This document shows, piece after piece, positions 8,345-16,914 of a stretch of 54,804 bases of DNA. The position numbers were made by a program, and so were the translations under genes. Below the pieces are notes generated by a model. That model worked only from the letters and a program-made list of their open reading frames with translations. It made no database searches and was not told the DNA's origin. Source of the stretch: an uncultured Lachnospiraceae bacterium (GTDB taxonomy: Bacteria > Bacillota > Clostridia > Lachnospirales > Lachnospiraceae); contig CAMGZH010000017.1 in assembly GCA_946182825.1 (NCBI GenBank), positions 1-54,804 on the forward strand. Direction: 5' to 3'. Each line of letters begins with the position of its first letter. Position 1 is the first letter of the stretch.

Positions 8345-8797
8345 ATGAAAGCTAATGTAACTAAGAATTTCAAGACAAAGAACAAGAAGAACAAAGGATT
8401 TACCTTAGTGGAGCTGATCATCGTTATCGCCATCATCGCCATCCTTGGTATCATCCTTGCACCACAGTACATCAAGTATGTGGATAAGTCCCGTTGGGCA
8501 ACCGATCAGAACAACGCTAAGACACTGTTAAAGGAAGTGCAGACAGCGGTTGTAGATGTACAGGAGGCAGGTGGAGCGTTACCTTCTGCAGACGCAACTA
8601 TTTATATAGATAAGTCTCACAATAAAGTTCAAGGTGTTGATGGGCTTACAACTGATTTGAAAAATTCACTTACTAACGCAGATGCGAACTGGGAAGACAT
8701 ACAGGTTACCAATAAGGGTAAGGCAGACGGTGCTAAGGATACATTCACAATTACTGTTACAAAAGACGGACAGGTTACAGGAAAGTGGAATGATTAA
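8345..8797 (+). CDS. pilA: major type IV prepilin PilA
   Basis: A 150-residue class III signal-peptide protein. The 18-residue leader is rich in Lys and Asn and ends KG, followed by FTLVELIIVIAIIAILGIIL. PilD would cleave between G18 and F19, with Glu at +5 of the mature protein. The hydrophobic helix assembles the pilus core, and the C-terminal 100 residues form the surface-exposed beta region, without a Cys pair. AAAGGAGAAAAAGT precedes the ATG. Compactness, position between pilC and pilD and the hairpin in front of it point to the major subunit; the other pilin-like genes downstream are longer and probably minor. Confidence 0.92.
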   Translation: MKANVTKNFKTKNKKNKGFTLVELIIVIAIIAILGIILAPQYIKYVDKSRWATDQNNAKTLLKEVQTAVVDVQEAGGALPSADATIYIDKSHNKVQGVDGLTTDLKNSLTNADANWEDIQVTNKGKADGAKDTFTITVTKDGQVTGKWND

Positions 8798-8812
8798 TCC
8801 ACTGCAAAGATA

Positions 8813-9583
8813 ATGATCCCATTTATCCCCTGGATCTTCCTCTTCCTTACGGGCATCTGTGTAGGTAGCTTCCTCAATGTATGTATCTACCGGATCCCCA
8901 AGGAGGAAAGTATCGTCATAGGCCCCAGCCATTGCATGAGTTGCGGACATAAATTAGGCTGGGCCGATCTTGTGCCGGTATTCAGTTTCCTCTTTTTAAG
9001 AGGACGGTGTCGTTATTGCAAAGCAGCATTGTCGTTTCAATATCCCCTGATTGAGGCGGCAAATGCACTGCTTTGGCTTTTTTGCTATTACCGGTTCGGT
9101 GATAGTATCGATACACTCATCGCCTGCGGTCTGTCCAGCATCCTGCTGGTACTGTCCGTAATCGATGCAAGGACCCAGATCATTCCATTGGGATGTAATA
9201 TCGGTATTGCCCTTTTAGCGGTGCTCTCCCTGATATTACCCATAGGCACCGCATCGATGGAAAAGCTCCTCTTTCATCTCTTAGGCGCTGTAGCTGTCAG
9301 TGGGTTTTTACTGCTGATCCTGCTCTTCACCGGAGGAGAAGGAATAGGAGGAGATGTGAAGCTGATGGCAGCAGCAGGACTTCTGTTGGGCTTTCCGGGA
9401 ATTGTTATAGCCTTTCTTATAGGCTGCATCGCCGGAACCATCCTTCACCTGATTCGAATGGTATGTTTCCATGCAGGGAGAAGATTGGCCCTAGGTCCCT
9501 ATCTGTCCCTTGGAATATTTATGACCTTACTTTATGGAGAAGATCTGCTCAACTGGTATCTTGGCCTGTTGGGTATAAGGTAA
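8813..9583 (+). CDS. pilD: prepilin peptidase / N-methyltransferase PilD
   Basis: A 256-residue membrane aspartyl protease that removes prepilin leaders and methylates the new N-terminal Phe. The N-terminal part has GSFLNVCIYRIP and the cytoplasmic zinc-type cysteine pairs (MSCGHKLGW, CRYCKAAL). The catalytic Asp residues lie in SVIDARTQIIP and GGEGIGGDVKL, the GxGD signature. About seven to eight membrane helices are visible. It serves pilA and the downstream prepilin-like genes. The ribosome site before the ATG is poor, so translation may be coupled to pilA, 15 bp upstream. Confidence 0.93.
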   Translation: MIPFIPWIFLFLTGICVGSFLNVCIYRIPKEESIVIGPSHCMSCGHKLGWADLVPVFSFLFLRGRCRYCKAALSFQYPLIEAANALLWLFCYYRFGDSIDTLIACGLSSILLVLSVIDARTQIIPLGCNIGIALLAVLSLILPIGTASMEKLLFHLLGAVAVSGFLLLILLFTGGEGIGGDVKLMAAAGLLLGFPGIVIAFLIGCIAGTILHLIRMVCFHAGRRLALGPYLSLGIFMTLLYGEDLLNWYLGLLGIR

Positions 9584-9600
9584 AACAAAGACCACCCGGC

Positions 9601-9654
9601 TACTGCCGGTGGGAAAGGGCGTTGCATGGGCAACGGTTTTTCCCATAGGCAGTA
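9601..9654 (+). promoter_or_regulatory. long intercistronic hairpin between pilD and pilM
   Basis: A 54-nt near-continuous stem. TACTGCC pairs with GGCAGTA (ends 9601 and 9654), TGGGAAA (9610-9616) with TTTCCCA (9639-9645), and GTTGC (9621-9625) with GCAAC (9630-9634), loop ATGG. The short stretches between are mostly wobble pairs. No U-run follows, so it is probably an mRNA processing or stability element that sets the ratio between pilin genes and alignment-complex genes, or a small mobile palindrome. The rest of the 121-bp gap holds nothing recognisable. Confidence 0.6.
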
Positions 9655-9704
9655 AGGACCCTATGTAGGCAAAAATAATAGAAGGTAAAGTAGAAAGAAC
9701 GATT

Positions 9705-11393
9705 ATGGCAGAGACACTTAACATTCAGGTTGGCGACCATATCACCATGGTCTGCCGAATGGCAAAGAAGGGGAAGATCAATCAGATCGCAGAACATTTC
9801 ATCTTTCAGACACCCAATGGATCCGTATCCGACGGAACCATTGCCAATGTGGAGATGTTTGCAAGAAAACTTACCGAGGAGATCGAGGGGCACGGACTAA
9901 AGAAGATCACAGATGTTAATTTCTGTATCTCCTCCAGTAAGATCGCCAGCCGTGAGGCCATCATTCCTAAGGTAAAGGAGAAACAGATCCAGAGTCTGAT
10001 TATGACCAACCTGAAGGACTATTTCCCAATGGATATGTCCGGTTATAAGATCACCTATACCATGTTAGGAGAGGCAACAGGGGATACCCCGGGATACCGG
10101 GTGGAGATTCGGGCGGCTCAGAAGGAGATGCTCAATTCCTATGTGTCTTTGGCCCAGGCGGCACTTTTACATATCAATTCCATTGAGTGCAGTGAGAATG
10201 CCCTCTTCCAGGCGGTGAAGAACGTGAAGATGAAGGGCAATGTCATGTATATGAATATCTCCGCAGTGCGAACGGAGTGTACCTTCATGCGGGACGGAGA
10301 GTTTAAGCTCCATCGTTCCTTCAACGACGGTGGTGACTGCCTGATTACCCCCTATATGGAGGATCAGCTCATCGGCCAGGAAGACTTCATGAAGACCTGG
10401 GAGAAGCTGCTTGATCCGAACCAGACCGTTTTGGATCGCCAGAGGGCGGAAGGCTACCTTGGCCGGCTGGTATCCAATGTAAACCGTGCGGTGGACTTTT
10501 ATGCCAGCACCACCAAGGGGTCTGTGGATGGGATCGTACTCCTGGGCCCCTGTGAGCATCTGCCCCACTTCCGGGAGATCTTAAAGGAAGGCACCGGAGT
10601 GGATGTAGCCTACATCGAGCACCTGTCTGAGGTGGCAGAGCAGCTGGGATCTGTGGTGGAGGTATCCACCTTCCTTACCTGTTTTGCAGGAAGCATCCAT
10701 CCGGTGGATTTTATTCCGGATGAATATCTGGCGAAGGGGAAGAAAAAGGGACTGTCCATCAGCTTTGGAAGTAAGAGTGTGGCAGGAGCCGGAACGGGAG
10801 ATGATTCCTTCACCGCGCCCATTATCATAGCAGCGGTGTGTGTGGCAGCAGGCATTATCCTAAGTCTTATTTCTGTTTTAGGTTACCTGGATAGTAAGGG
10901 ACAGCTGGCAGATATGCAAAAGGAAATGGAGGAATTGCAGCCTGCCAAGAAGGTCTACGAAGATTATCTGATCTACTCCAAGAACCAGGAGGGCATGTCC
11001 TATGTGAAGGATGACGCCAGAGGCAACAATGCCAAACTTAGGAAGTTCTTCGAGGAGTGTCAGAATAAGATGCCAAAGAGCCTTCTTTTCCTCTCTGCCC
11101 AGTTAAACAGCAGCGGAGCAGTTTTGGAGTGTGAGACTTCTACCAACTTGAAGGATGTGGCCAATGTGATCCATGAGTTCCGTTCCTTTAAGAGTATCGA
11201 GGTGATAAGTGTCAGCACACCGGAGATCGTGGAGAACAAGGGAGAGTCGGGAGCAGCGGTAGAGAAGTTCTCGCTTACGGTTACCTTTAACGATCCCCAT
11301 ACCAAGGCCAAGGAAGCGGCAGAGAATCCGGCAGGAACAGCTGCGGGAAGTGATACCACAAATACAGGCAGCACGGAGGGAGCACAGCAATGA
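9705..11393 (+). CDS. pilM: PilM-PilN fusion, type IV pilus alignment complex
   Basis: 562 residues. The N-terminal 340 look like PilM, an actin-like cytoplasmic protein (ISSSKIASREAIIPKVKEKQ, later VDGIVLLGPCEHLPHFREIL). It is followed by VDFIPDEYLAKGKKK, the place where PilN proteins carry their N-terminal 'NLLP' motif. Then come one membrane helix at about 365-390 (IIIAAVCVAAGIILSLI), a coiled coil and a PilN-like extracytoplasmic domain. In most bacteria PilM and PilN are separate and PilM binds the PilN N-terminus; here the two are covalently joined. The tail is rich in Ala, Gly and Thr. It overlaps pilO by 4 bp (ATGA), which suggests coupled translation. Confidence 0.82.
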   Translation: MAETLNIQVGDHITMVCRMAKKGKINQIAEHFIFQTPNGSVSDGTIANVEMFARKLTEEIEGHGLKKITDVNFCISSSKIASREAIIPKVKEKQIQSLIMTNLKDYFPMDMSGYKITYTMLGEATGDTPGYRVEIRAAQKEMLNSYVSLAQAALLHINSIECSENALFQAVKNVKMKGNVMYMNISAVRTECTFMRDGEFKLHRSFNDGGDCLITPYMEDQLIGQEDFMKTWEKLLDPNQTVLDRQRAEGYLGRLVSNVNRAVDFYASTTKGSVDGIVLLGPCEHLPHFREILKEGTGVDVAYIEHLSEVAEQLGSVVEVSTFLTCFAGSIHPVDFIPDEYLAKGKKKGLSISFGSKSVAGAGTGDDSFTAPIIIAAVCVAAGIILSLISVLGYLDSKGQLADMQKEMEELQPAKKVYEDYLIYSKNQEGMSYVKDDARGNNAKLRKFFEECQNKMPKSLLFLSAQLNSSGAVLECETSTNLKDVANVIHEFRSFKSIEVISVSTPEIVENKGESGAAVEKFSLTVTFNDPHTKAKEAAENPAGTAAGSDTTNTGSTEGAQQ

Positions 11394-12067
11394 ATCTGAA
11401 TTTACAAAAAAGAGATATTAAGCTCCTGATCATTTTTGGAGGACTTGTTACCTTACTTCTCTGTTATCTTCTGGTTTTTAATAAGTTTAACGAGAAGCGG
11501 GATGCCATCGATGCCAAGATCACAGAGCTTTCCCCGGAGCTTGATACCCTTCGGGATTATCAGGCCCACAAGGCAGAGTACCAGGAGAAGATCTCCGTTG
11601 CCAAGACGGAGATTGAAAGTGTCCTCTCGGCTCTTCCCACTTCCATCTGGGAGGAGGATCAGGTGCTTTTGGCGGATCGCATGGAAGAAGACCTTAAGAT
11701 CGATGCCGTAGGAGAGGGCTTTAGTGAGCCCCTTCTGGTAAAGCAGCTGAAGGGTGTGACAGAGGATCACTTAGATGAAGCAGCCTCTGCCATCGATCAG
11801 AGTATCTATAAGTCACAGATGACCCTCAAGGCCAAGATGACCTACAATCAGATGAAGGAGTATCTGGATTATATCTTCCATGAGGAAGAACTGACAGGAA
11901 TCGAGTCCATGGAACTGACCTACAATGCAGAGGATCGTAAGATCGATGCCACAACGGTGATCAATTCCTACTATATCAATTATGCCAATGCTCCGGAGGA
12001 GTCCCACCTTGTGCCTAATGTGACCAAGGGTGTGAAGGATCCTTTTGGAACCCATGAGAAAAAATAA
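11390..12067 (+). CDS. pilO: type IV pilus alignment protein PilO
   Basis: 225 residues. A short cytoplasmic N-terminus and one membrane helix (LLIIFGGLVTLLLCYLLVF, about 13-31) are followed by a long coiled coil (about 35-85) and a small alpha/beta domain with a PilO-like ring-building topology. It would pair with the PilN part of the upstream fusion and link the PilC platform to the outside of the membrane. Its ATG overlaps the upstream stop. The assignment rests on topology, size and position between PilMN and the minor pilins; sequence conservation in this family is low. Confidence 0.8.
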   Translation: MNLNLQKRDIKLLIIFGGLVTLLLCYLLVFNKFNEKRDAIDAKITELSPELDTLRDYQAHKAEYQEKISVAKTEIESVLSALPTSIWEEDQVLLADRMEEDLKIDAVGEGFSEPLLVKQLKGVTEDHLDEAASAIDQSIYKSQMTLKAKMTYNQMKEYLDYIFHEEELTGIESMELTYNAEDRKIDATTVINSYYINYANAPEESHLVPNVTKGVKDPFGTHEKK

Positions 12068-12082
12068 GGAAGGAAGAGGGAC

Positions 12083-13381
12083 ATGAAAGCTGGCCGCAGG
12101 TTAAAACTTCATAAGAAAAAAGGCAATCAGCAGGGATTTACCCTGGTGGAGGTTTTGATCGCGGCTATTATTTTAGCCCTGATCATTGTTCCCCTTTTAA
12201 ATCAGTTCGTCTTCTCCTCCCAGGTGACCAGGAGTACCAGAAAGATCAGTAACCAGACCTTAGCGGCAGAGAACCTCTACGAGAAGGTAAAGGGAGCGGA
12301 TGTATCGGTTCTGATTCCTAAGGCAGATGCCACAGGTCATGTGAATCCGGCGGATGTTACCAACCTTCGGGATTATTTTGATGCGGATTCGGTCAAGGTC
12401 CTTACCCCTAAGACCGCTTCTCCCGGCAGATGTGTCTTAGATGTCCGTAACGCCTATGTGACCAATGGCCGATATGATGCGAAGATCATCTTAGATGATG
12501 AGGGAAGTACCGAGCAGTATCTGAACAATCGCCTGATGACGAAGCAGATGGCCTTTGATCATGTGTGCCTGATCGCCAGCAATGACGACGAGGAATACAC
12601 CAAGAATCTCACTGCGGGTAGCAATGTGATAAGGAGGGAGAGAAATATTAAGGTGACCTTCAAGAAAAGCGAGAAGGATGGAGTCACCTTTGTGACACCT
12701 TTGATCACAAGAACCTATAATATTATTTTTGAGCGGCCCACCAAGGAGTGGGAGAAGGCACAGTTTGGTAATTACAAACAGGAGAAGTATGAAGACCAGG
12801 TGGTGACAGATGATCATATAAAACCCTTTGCCTATACCAAAGCAGATGAGGATGGCAATCAGCAGGAGATCCCCTTCGATTTCTTTTTGATCTATACCCC
12901 CTATTATGAGAGTACCTCCATCAATGATAAGGACGATATTACCATTGACAATTCCGAGAATTTCAAGGGGGACTGTTTTGTGGTCCGGGAAAACCGGCCC
13001 TCAGAGGGGGTATCCTATTCCGGAACCATTAACCTGCTTGAGAATCACCCGGAGGATACCATTGATTCCTTCCGTATGAAGATGCACTCCAATATGGGAC
13101 TTAAGAGTGGCGTTGGGGATGAGGACAAGGAACTGGATTTTGGAACCTATCGAATCCGTTACGTCCACAATGCCGAAGGTTGGTTTCGTGAAGGATATAA
13201 CACCATTACCAAAAGCGGAAATACGGTGCTATCCGATCCCTACAGTATCCTTACGGTGTTAAAGCAGGAGAAGATCGATCATGTTTTTCATGTGACCATT
13301 GCGGTGTATGAACATGCAGAGGGGGAGGAAGAACATACCGATGATCCGTTGTATACGTTAGAGGGAATGAAAGTATGGTAA
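12083..13381 (+). CDS. large minor pilin (prepilin-type N-terminal domain protein)
   Basis: 432 residues. A basic 20-residue leader ending QQG precedes FTLVEVLIAAIILALIIVPL, so PilD can cleave it, and Glu+5 is present. The 380-residue globular part is far larger than PilA and is probably displayed at the pilus tip or rarely in the shaft. It is acidic and rich in Asp and Thr; no enzyme motif was recognised. It overlaps the next gene by 7 bp. The class resembles PilV/PilW-type minor pilins. Confidence 0.82.
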   Translation: MKAGRRLKLHKKKGNQQGFTLVEVLIAAIILALIIVPLLNQFVFSSQVTRSTRKISNQTLAAENLYEKVKGADVSVLIPKADATGHVNPADVTNLRDYFDADSVKVLTPKTASPGRCVLDVRNAYVTNGRYDAKIILDDEGSTEQYLNNRLMTKQMAFDHVCLIASNDDEEYTKNLTAGSNVIRRERNIKVTFKKSEKDGVTFVTPLITRTYNIIFERPTKEWEKAQFGNYKQEKYEDQVVTDDHIKPFAYTKADEDGNQQEIPFDFFLIYTPYYESTSINDKDDITIDNSENFKGDCFVVRENRPSEGVSYSGTINLLENHPEDTIDSFRMKMHSNMGLKSGVGDEDKELDFGTYRIRYVHNAEGWFREGYNTITKSGNTVLSDPYSILTVLKQEKIDHVFHVTIAVYEHAEGEEEHTDDPLYTLEGMKVW

Positions 13382-15717
13382 GACAGGGTAAGAAGGCGCT
13401 AAAACAAAATAGTGGAAACGGTCTGATCCTGGTACTTGTGATCGCCATGGTGGTGACTCTTTTAGGGGTTGCCCTCTTGTCCACCAGCTATACCTCCTAT
13501 ATGGTGAAGGTGGCGGAGCGAAAGAGCAACGATACCTTTGCTACGGCAGAGGACGGTATGGATCTGATCCGAGCAGGACTTTTGAATGCAGAGAGTAATG
13601 CCATTGCCAGCGGTTATGCCAAGGTACTTAATTCCTTTTCGGATAACAGTACCAATACGCTGGTGTTTAAGACCGCCTTTTTTGACAGACTGCAAAGCTT
13701 TCAGACCACAAAGATCGACGGATCCGAAGCGAAGCCTCTTTTCCCCAATGCTATGACCAATGCGGATGGAACCAAGACCATCCGTTATTATTCTATTTCC
13801 GCTTTGGAAAACTACCTGCCCTCCGTTCATGCCCAGGGAGACAGCTATACTCTTCAGGCAACGGTGGTAGCCGGCAACAATTCCGACTATGGAAGTGCGG
13901 TGCAGGCAGCGGATAACAAGTCCGTTACCCTTCGGGGAATTAAGCTGACCTACACCAGAGAGGATGGCTATATCACCTCTGTGACCACGGATATTACCAT
14001 GGCCATTCCGGAGATCAGCCTTCGTAGAGCAGATATTGTGGGTGGCGATAAGGCCTTGCAGAATTTCACCGCCATTGCGGATAAGGGGATTCGTAATTTC
14101 CGTACAGGAGAGGGTGGTCAGACGCCGGATGGTGGAACCATCGAAGGCAGTATCTATGCCGGTATGATCGAGATGAAGGGCGGAAGCTTTAATGTGGCGG
14201 ATAACCAGTCCATGGTGGTGGGACGCACCCTTTTGGAGAATGGAGAGCGAACCAGCGGAGATATCACCTTCCTTCAGGGAGGGCAGTTCACCCAGGGAAG
14301 TGGCTCTACACTCTGGATTAATAACATTCAGATGGAAAATAACGGAACCTTTGTTACCCAGTCCAATTCCAAGACCTTAGTGGCAGATGACCTGATGTAT
14401 GAAGGGGAGGGAAGCGTGACCCTTCGGGGCAGCTACTATGGTTTTGGTGCAGAAGATACAGCAGAGAAGAGCAGTTCCATTATTTTTAATTCTACGAAGA
14501 AGGGGATGCTGGATGTTACCGATATCCAAAGTCTTCTCTTAGGTGGCCGAAGCTTCGTACAGGAGAAAGCTAACTCCAATAATATGGTTGCCATGGGATC
14601 TTCTGTTACGGCGAAGCCAGAGCAGGTGGCATATCTGGTACCTTCGGACTTTATGGATGGAGGGAAGAATCCGGATGTGGTAAGTGCAGATGAGGCAGAT
14701 GCAAGAAAAAGCGAGATGGTGGATAGGATCCTCTCCAACAAGAATAAGAAGATCCTTCATGACAATACCCTTGCAGATTATGGAATTAACAGTGCTTCGG
14801 ATATCCGGGTATTGACCTATTCACTACCGGGAGATCAGCCCAAGGTGAGCCAGTACTACTTTTTAAATTTCTCGGATCAGAGCAAGGCCAATGCCTACTT
14901 CCGTGATTATTTTACTTCCCATAAGGGGGAGATCAGCCGTTACTTAGATGCCTATGCCAATCTTAGGGGATTTGAGAAGGGAGGCTCCTTTGTCTCCTCC
15001 TCCACTTCCGTTAAGAAGGTGGGAGAGGGCTATGAGGTGACCCCCGGAGGCCAAAACCTAAAGGATGAGGGGGAGGACTATGCCCGCCGTTATATGAACC
15101 TAAGCCAGACCTTAAGCGAGGATAACAGCAACGAAGAGAGTACACCTTTCTGGACCTATATTAATAAATCCACCCTGGATGCCTGGTGCGAAGGAAAAGA
15201 GGGAAGTCTTGTCCCTGTAGCATGGCATGTGAAGCCTGACGTTGCAGAACGAAGATATAATAAAAATAAGGTGGTCTGCCGGGGGAAAACGTATGGCTCC
15301 GAGACCATTGGTGCCGATGGTCCTTCCGTTGGTAAAATGGAAGTGGCAGGCTACTGTGCAGTGGCCCGCCCGGGAGTTCCTATTGATGCCTCCTCCCTTT
15401 CCGGCGGAACGAAATGTAACTTCCTGGTGGTAGATGGTGATGTGAACCTGGGTAAAAGAGTGGTAGATGGTGATGTGAACCTGGGTAACGGAGTGGTGGA
15501 TGGTGATGTGAACCTGGGGAACGGATTCGATGGAATCATCATGTGCAGCGGTTACTTAAATACCGGTGGAGCCTACCTGCATCTTCAGCAGGATGGCATC
15601 AACCATCTGCGTAAGTCTGACCTGTGGAACGGAACGAAGAACGGTTCCGGACTTTCCAAGGGAGATGACTGGGAGATGGATGAGATCGTCACCTATTCCA
15701 ACTGGAAGAAGGACTAA
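13375..15717 (+). CDS. PilX-like minor pilus protein, 780 residues
   Basis: The N-terminus (GNGLILVLVIAMVVTLLGVA) is a PilX_N-type segment: a hydrophobic pilin helix without the usual GF cleavage pair. The 700-residue exterior is Ser/Gly/Thr-rich. Its middle, about residues 230-370, has the repeating glycine and asparagine turns of a beta-helix or adhesin (GNMVVGRT-like and GGQFTQGSG-like turns). Near the C-terminus an 11-residue motif, VVDGDVNLGNG, is repeated three times. Its start overlaps the end of the previous gene, so translation is probably coupled. A priming minor pilin or tip adhesin is the most likely role. Confidence 0.75.
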   Translation: MVRQGKKALKQNSGNGLILVLVIAMVVTLLGVALLSTSYTSYMVKVAERKSNDTFATAEDGMDLIRAGLLNAESNAIASGYAKVLNSFSDNSTNTLVFKTAFFDRLQSFQTTKIDGSEAKPLFPNAMTNADGTKTIRYYSISALENYLPSVHAQGDSYTLQATVVAGNNSDYGSAVQAADNKSVTLRGIKLTYTREDGYITSVTTDITMAIPEISLRRADIVGGDKALQNFTAIADKGIRNFRTGEGGQTPDGGTIEGSIYAGMIEMKGGSFNVADNQSMVVGRTLLENGERTSGDITFLQGGQFTQGSGSTLWINNIQMENNGTFVTQSNSKTLVADDLMYEGEGSVTLRGSYYGFGAEDTAEKSSSIIFNSTKKGMLDVTDIQSLLLGGRSFVQEKANSNNMVAMGSSVTAKPEQVAYLVPSDFMDGGKNPDVVSADEADARKSEMVDRILSNKNKKILHDNTLADYGINSASDIRVLTYSLPGDQPKVSQYYFLNFSDQSKANAYFRDYFTSHKGEISRYLDAYANLRGFEKGGSFVSSSTSVKKVGEGYEVTPGGQNLKDEGEDYARRYMNLSQTLSEDNSNEESTPFWTYINKSTLDAWCEGKEGSLVPVAWHVKPDVAERRYNKNKVVCRGKTYGSETIGADGPSVGKMEVAGYCAVARPGVPIDASSLSGGTKCNFLVVDGDVNLGKRVVDGDVNLGNGVVDGDVNLGNGFDGIIMCSGYLNTGGAYLHLQQDGINHLRKSDLWNGTKNGSGLSKGDDWEMDEIVTYSNWKKD
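15427..15525 (+). repeat. 33-bp in-frame tandem repeat (3 copies) inside the PilX-like gene
   Basis: Units at 15427-15459, 15460-15492 and 15493-15525 are nearly identical and encode VVDGDVNLG plus two variable residues. The low divergence suggests recent expansion. Because 33 is divisible by three, changes in copy number would lengthen or shorten the protein without a frameshift. Confidence 0.92.
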
Positions 15718-15732
15718 GAGAGGGCAGTGATC

Positions 15733-16254
15733 ATGAAAAAGAATAACAAGGGTTTTACATTGCTGGAACTGATCGTGATCGTAGCCATTATTGCAGTGAT
15801 CTCCGGACTGGCGGCAGTGTCCTTATTTCCCATACTAAGTACTGCGGCCAAGCAGGCTGCAACCTCCGCCAAGGCTATGATCTACCAGTGTAAGACAGAC
15901 TGTATGGCAAAGGATCCGGATAAGACCTGCCTGGTATTAGAGAATACAGAGGGCCGTATCCTGGCCACCTATTATGAGGGGGATCTTACCACAGAAGTTT
16001 CCTCCGAGAAGCTGTCAAAGCACAAGGTCACCCTGACCTATGGAGGAACGACCCTGCAGGAGGGAGAGAAGCTTTTCCTTAATTTTGATAAGTCCACAGG
16101 ATCCCTTCACCATTTTGGGGTGGCAGATGCACTGGAGAATGCAGCGGTAGCAGTTGCAGATACCAATTGCCTGATTACCCTTACCAGCGGAAGCACCACT
16201 TATGAGCTTCAACTGGATCCTGTGACCGGTGTATGCAAACTGAAGAAGCAGTAG
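15733..16254 (+). CDS. prepilin-like protein (minor pilin)
   Basis: About 173 residues. The leader MKKNNKG precedes FTLLELIVIVAIIAVISGLA, a standard class III prepilin cleavage site with Glu+5. The mature exterior is about 140 residues with two Cys in the first half and one near the end. The ATG at 15733 is chosen over a GTG two codons upstream because AGGG lies 8 nt before it but only 2 nt before the GTG. It is probably one of the low-abundance pilins that initiate the filament. Confidence 0.85.
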   Translation: MKKNNKGFTLLELIVIVAIIAVISGLAAVSLFPILSTAAKQAATSAKAMIYQCKTDCMAKDPDKTCLVLENTEGRILATYYEGDLTTEVSSEKLSKHKVTLTYGGTTLQEGEKLFLNFDKSTGSLHHFGVADALENAAVAVADTNCLITLTSGSTTYELQLDPVTGVCKLKKQ

Positions 16255-16264
16255 GAGTTACGGT

Positions 16265-16891
16265 ATGACAAGAATGATCCGAAAACTTCATAAAGGAAAC
16301 AACGGGGGCTTTACTCTGGTGGAGCTGATCATCTCCATTGCGATCCTGTCCATGGTGCTGGCCACGGCCTGTGCCTTTATGGTCTTAGGGGCTAAGACCT
16401 TCTTCTCTGTGAATGAGAGGGTGGAACTGTCCTACAGCTCCGGTCAGGCCTTGGCTCAGATCAATCAGAAGATCATCAACAGCAATGGGAAGGTCATTCT
16501 GAAAAAGGATCCCGGGGCTGCGGATTTTAAGCTGTTTATCATTCAGGCCACAGCCTGGGATGATACCACCTTAAAGCCCACCCTGTATCAGATCTGCTGT
16601 TATACCTATGACAGCAGCGAGGGAACCCTTTCCTATAAGGAGAGTGCTCCGGCGGCCTACGGAGAGGGAACGGTGGAGAGCGGTATCGCCTTTGGAGGGG
16701 AGCATATCCTCTGTTCCAATATTACCGCAGCAACTGTTACGTCCAATCCTTCGGACCATAAGCTGTACGGATTGAAGCTTATCCTGCAGCAGAGTAGGAA
16801 TGGTAAGACCTATAACGCCAGACGGGATATTTCCCCGAGAAATCATCCGGTCTATGGGGAAAGCTTTGATGATAATTTCCTCTGGAAATAA
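16265..16891 (+). CDS. prepilin-like protein (PilW/GspJ-like minor pilin)
   Basis: 208 residues. A leader of 14 residues with basic side chains ends GG before FTLVELIISIAILSMVLATA; Glu+5 is present. The exterior domain contains QALAQINQKIINSNGKV, like the start of PilW/GspJ minor pilins. It lies 10 bp after the previous pilin gene and 23 bp before the giant gene. A tip-complex role is inferred from order and size. Confidence 0.84.
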   Translation: MTRMIRKLHKGNNGGFTLVELIISIAILSMVLATACAFMVLGAKTFFSVNERVELSYSSGQALAQINQKIINSNGKVILKKDPGAADFKLFIIQATAWDDTTLKPTLYQICCYTYDSSEGTLSYKESAPAAYGEGTVESGIAFGGEHILCSNITAATVTSNPSDHKLYGLKLILQQSRNGKTYNARRDISPRNHPVYGESFDDNFLWK

Positions 16892-16914
16892 GAAAAAGGA
16901 GTATGGAGGCGCCT

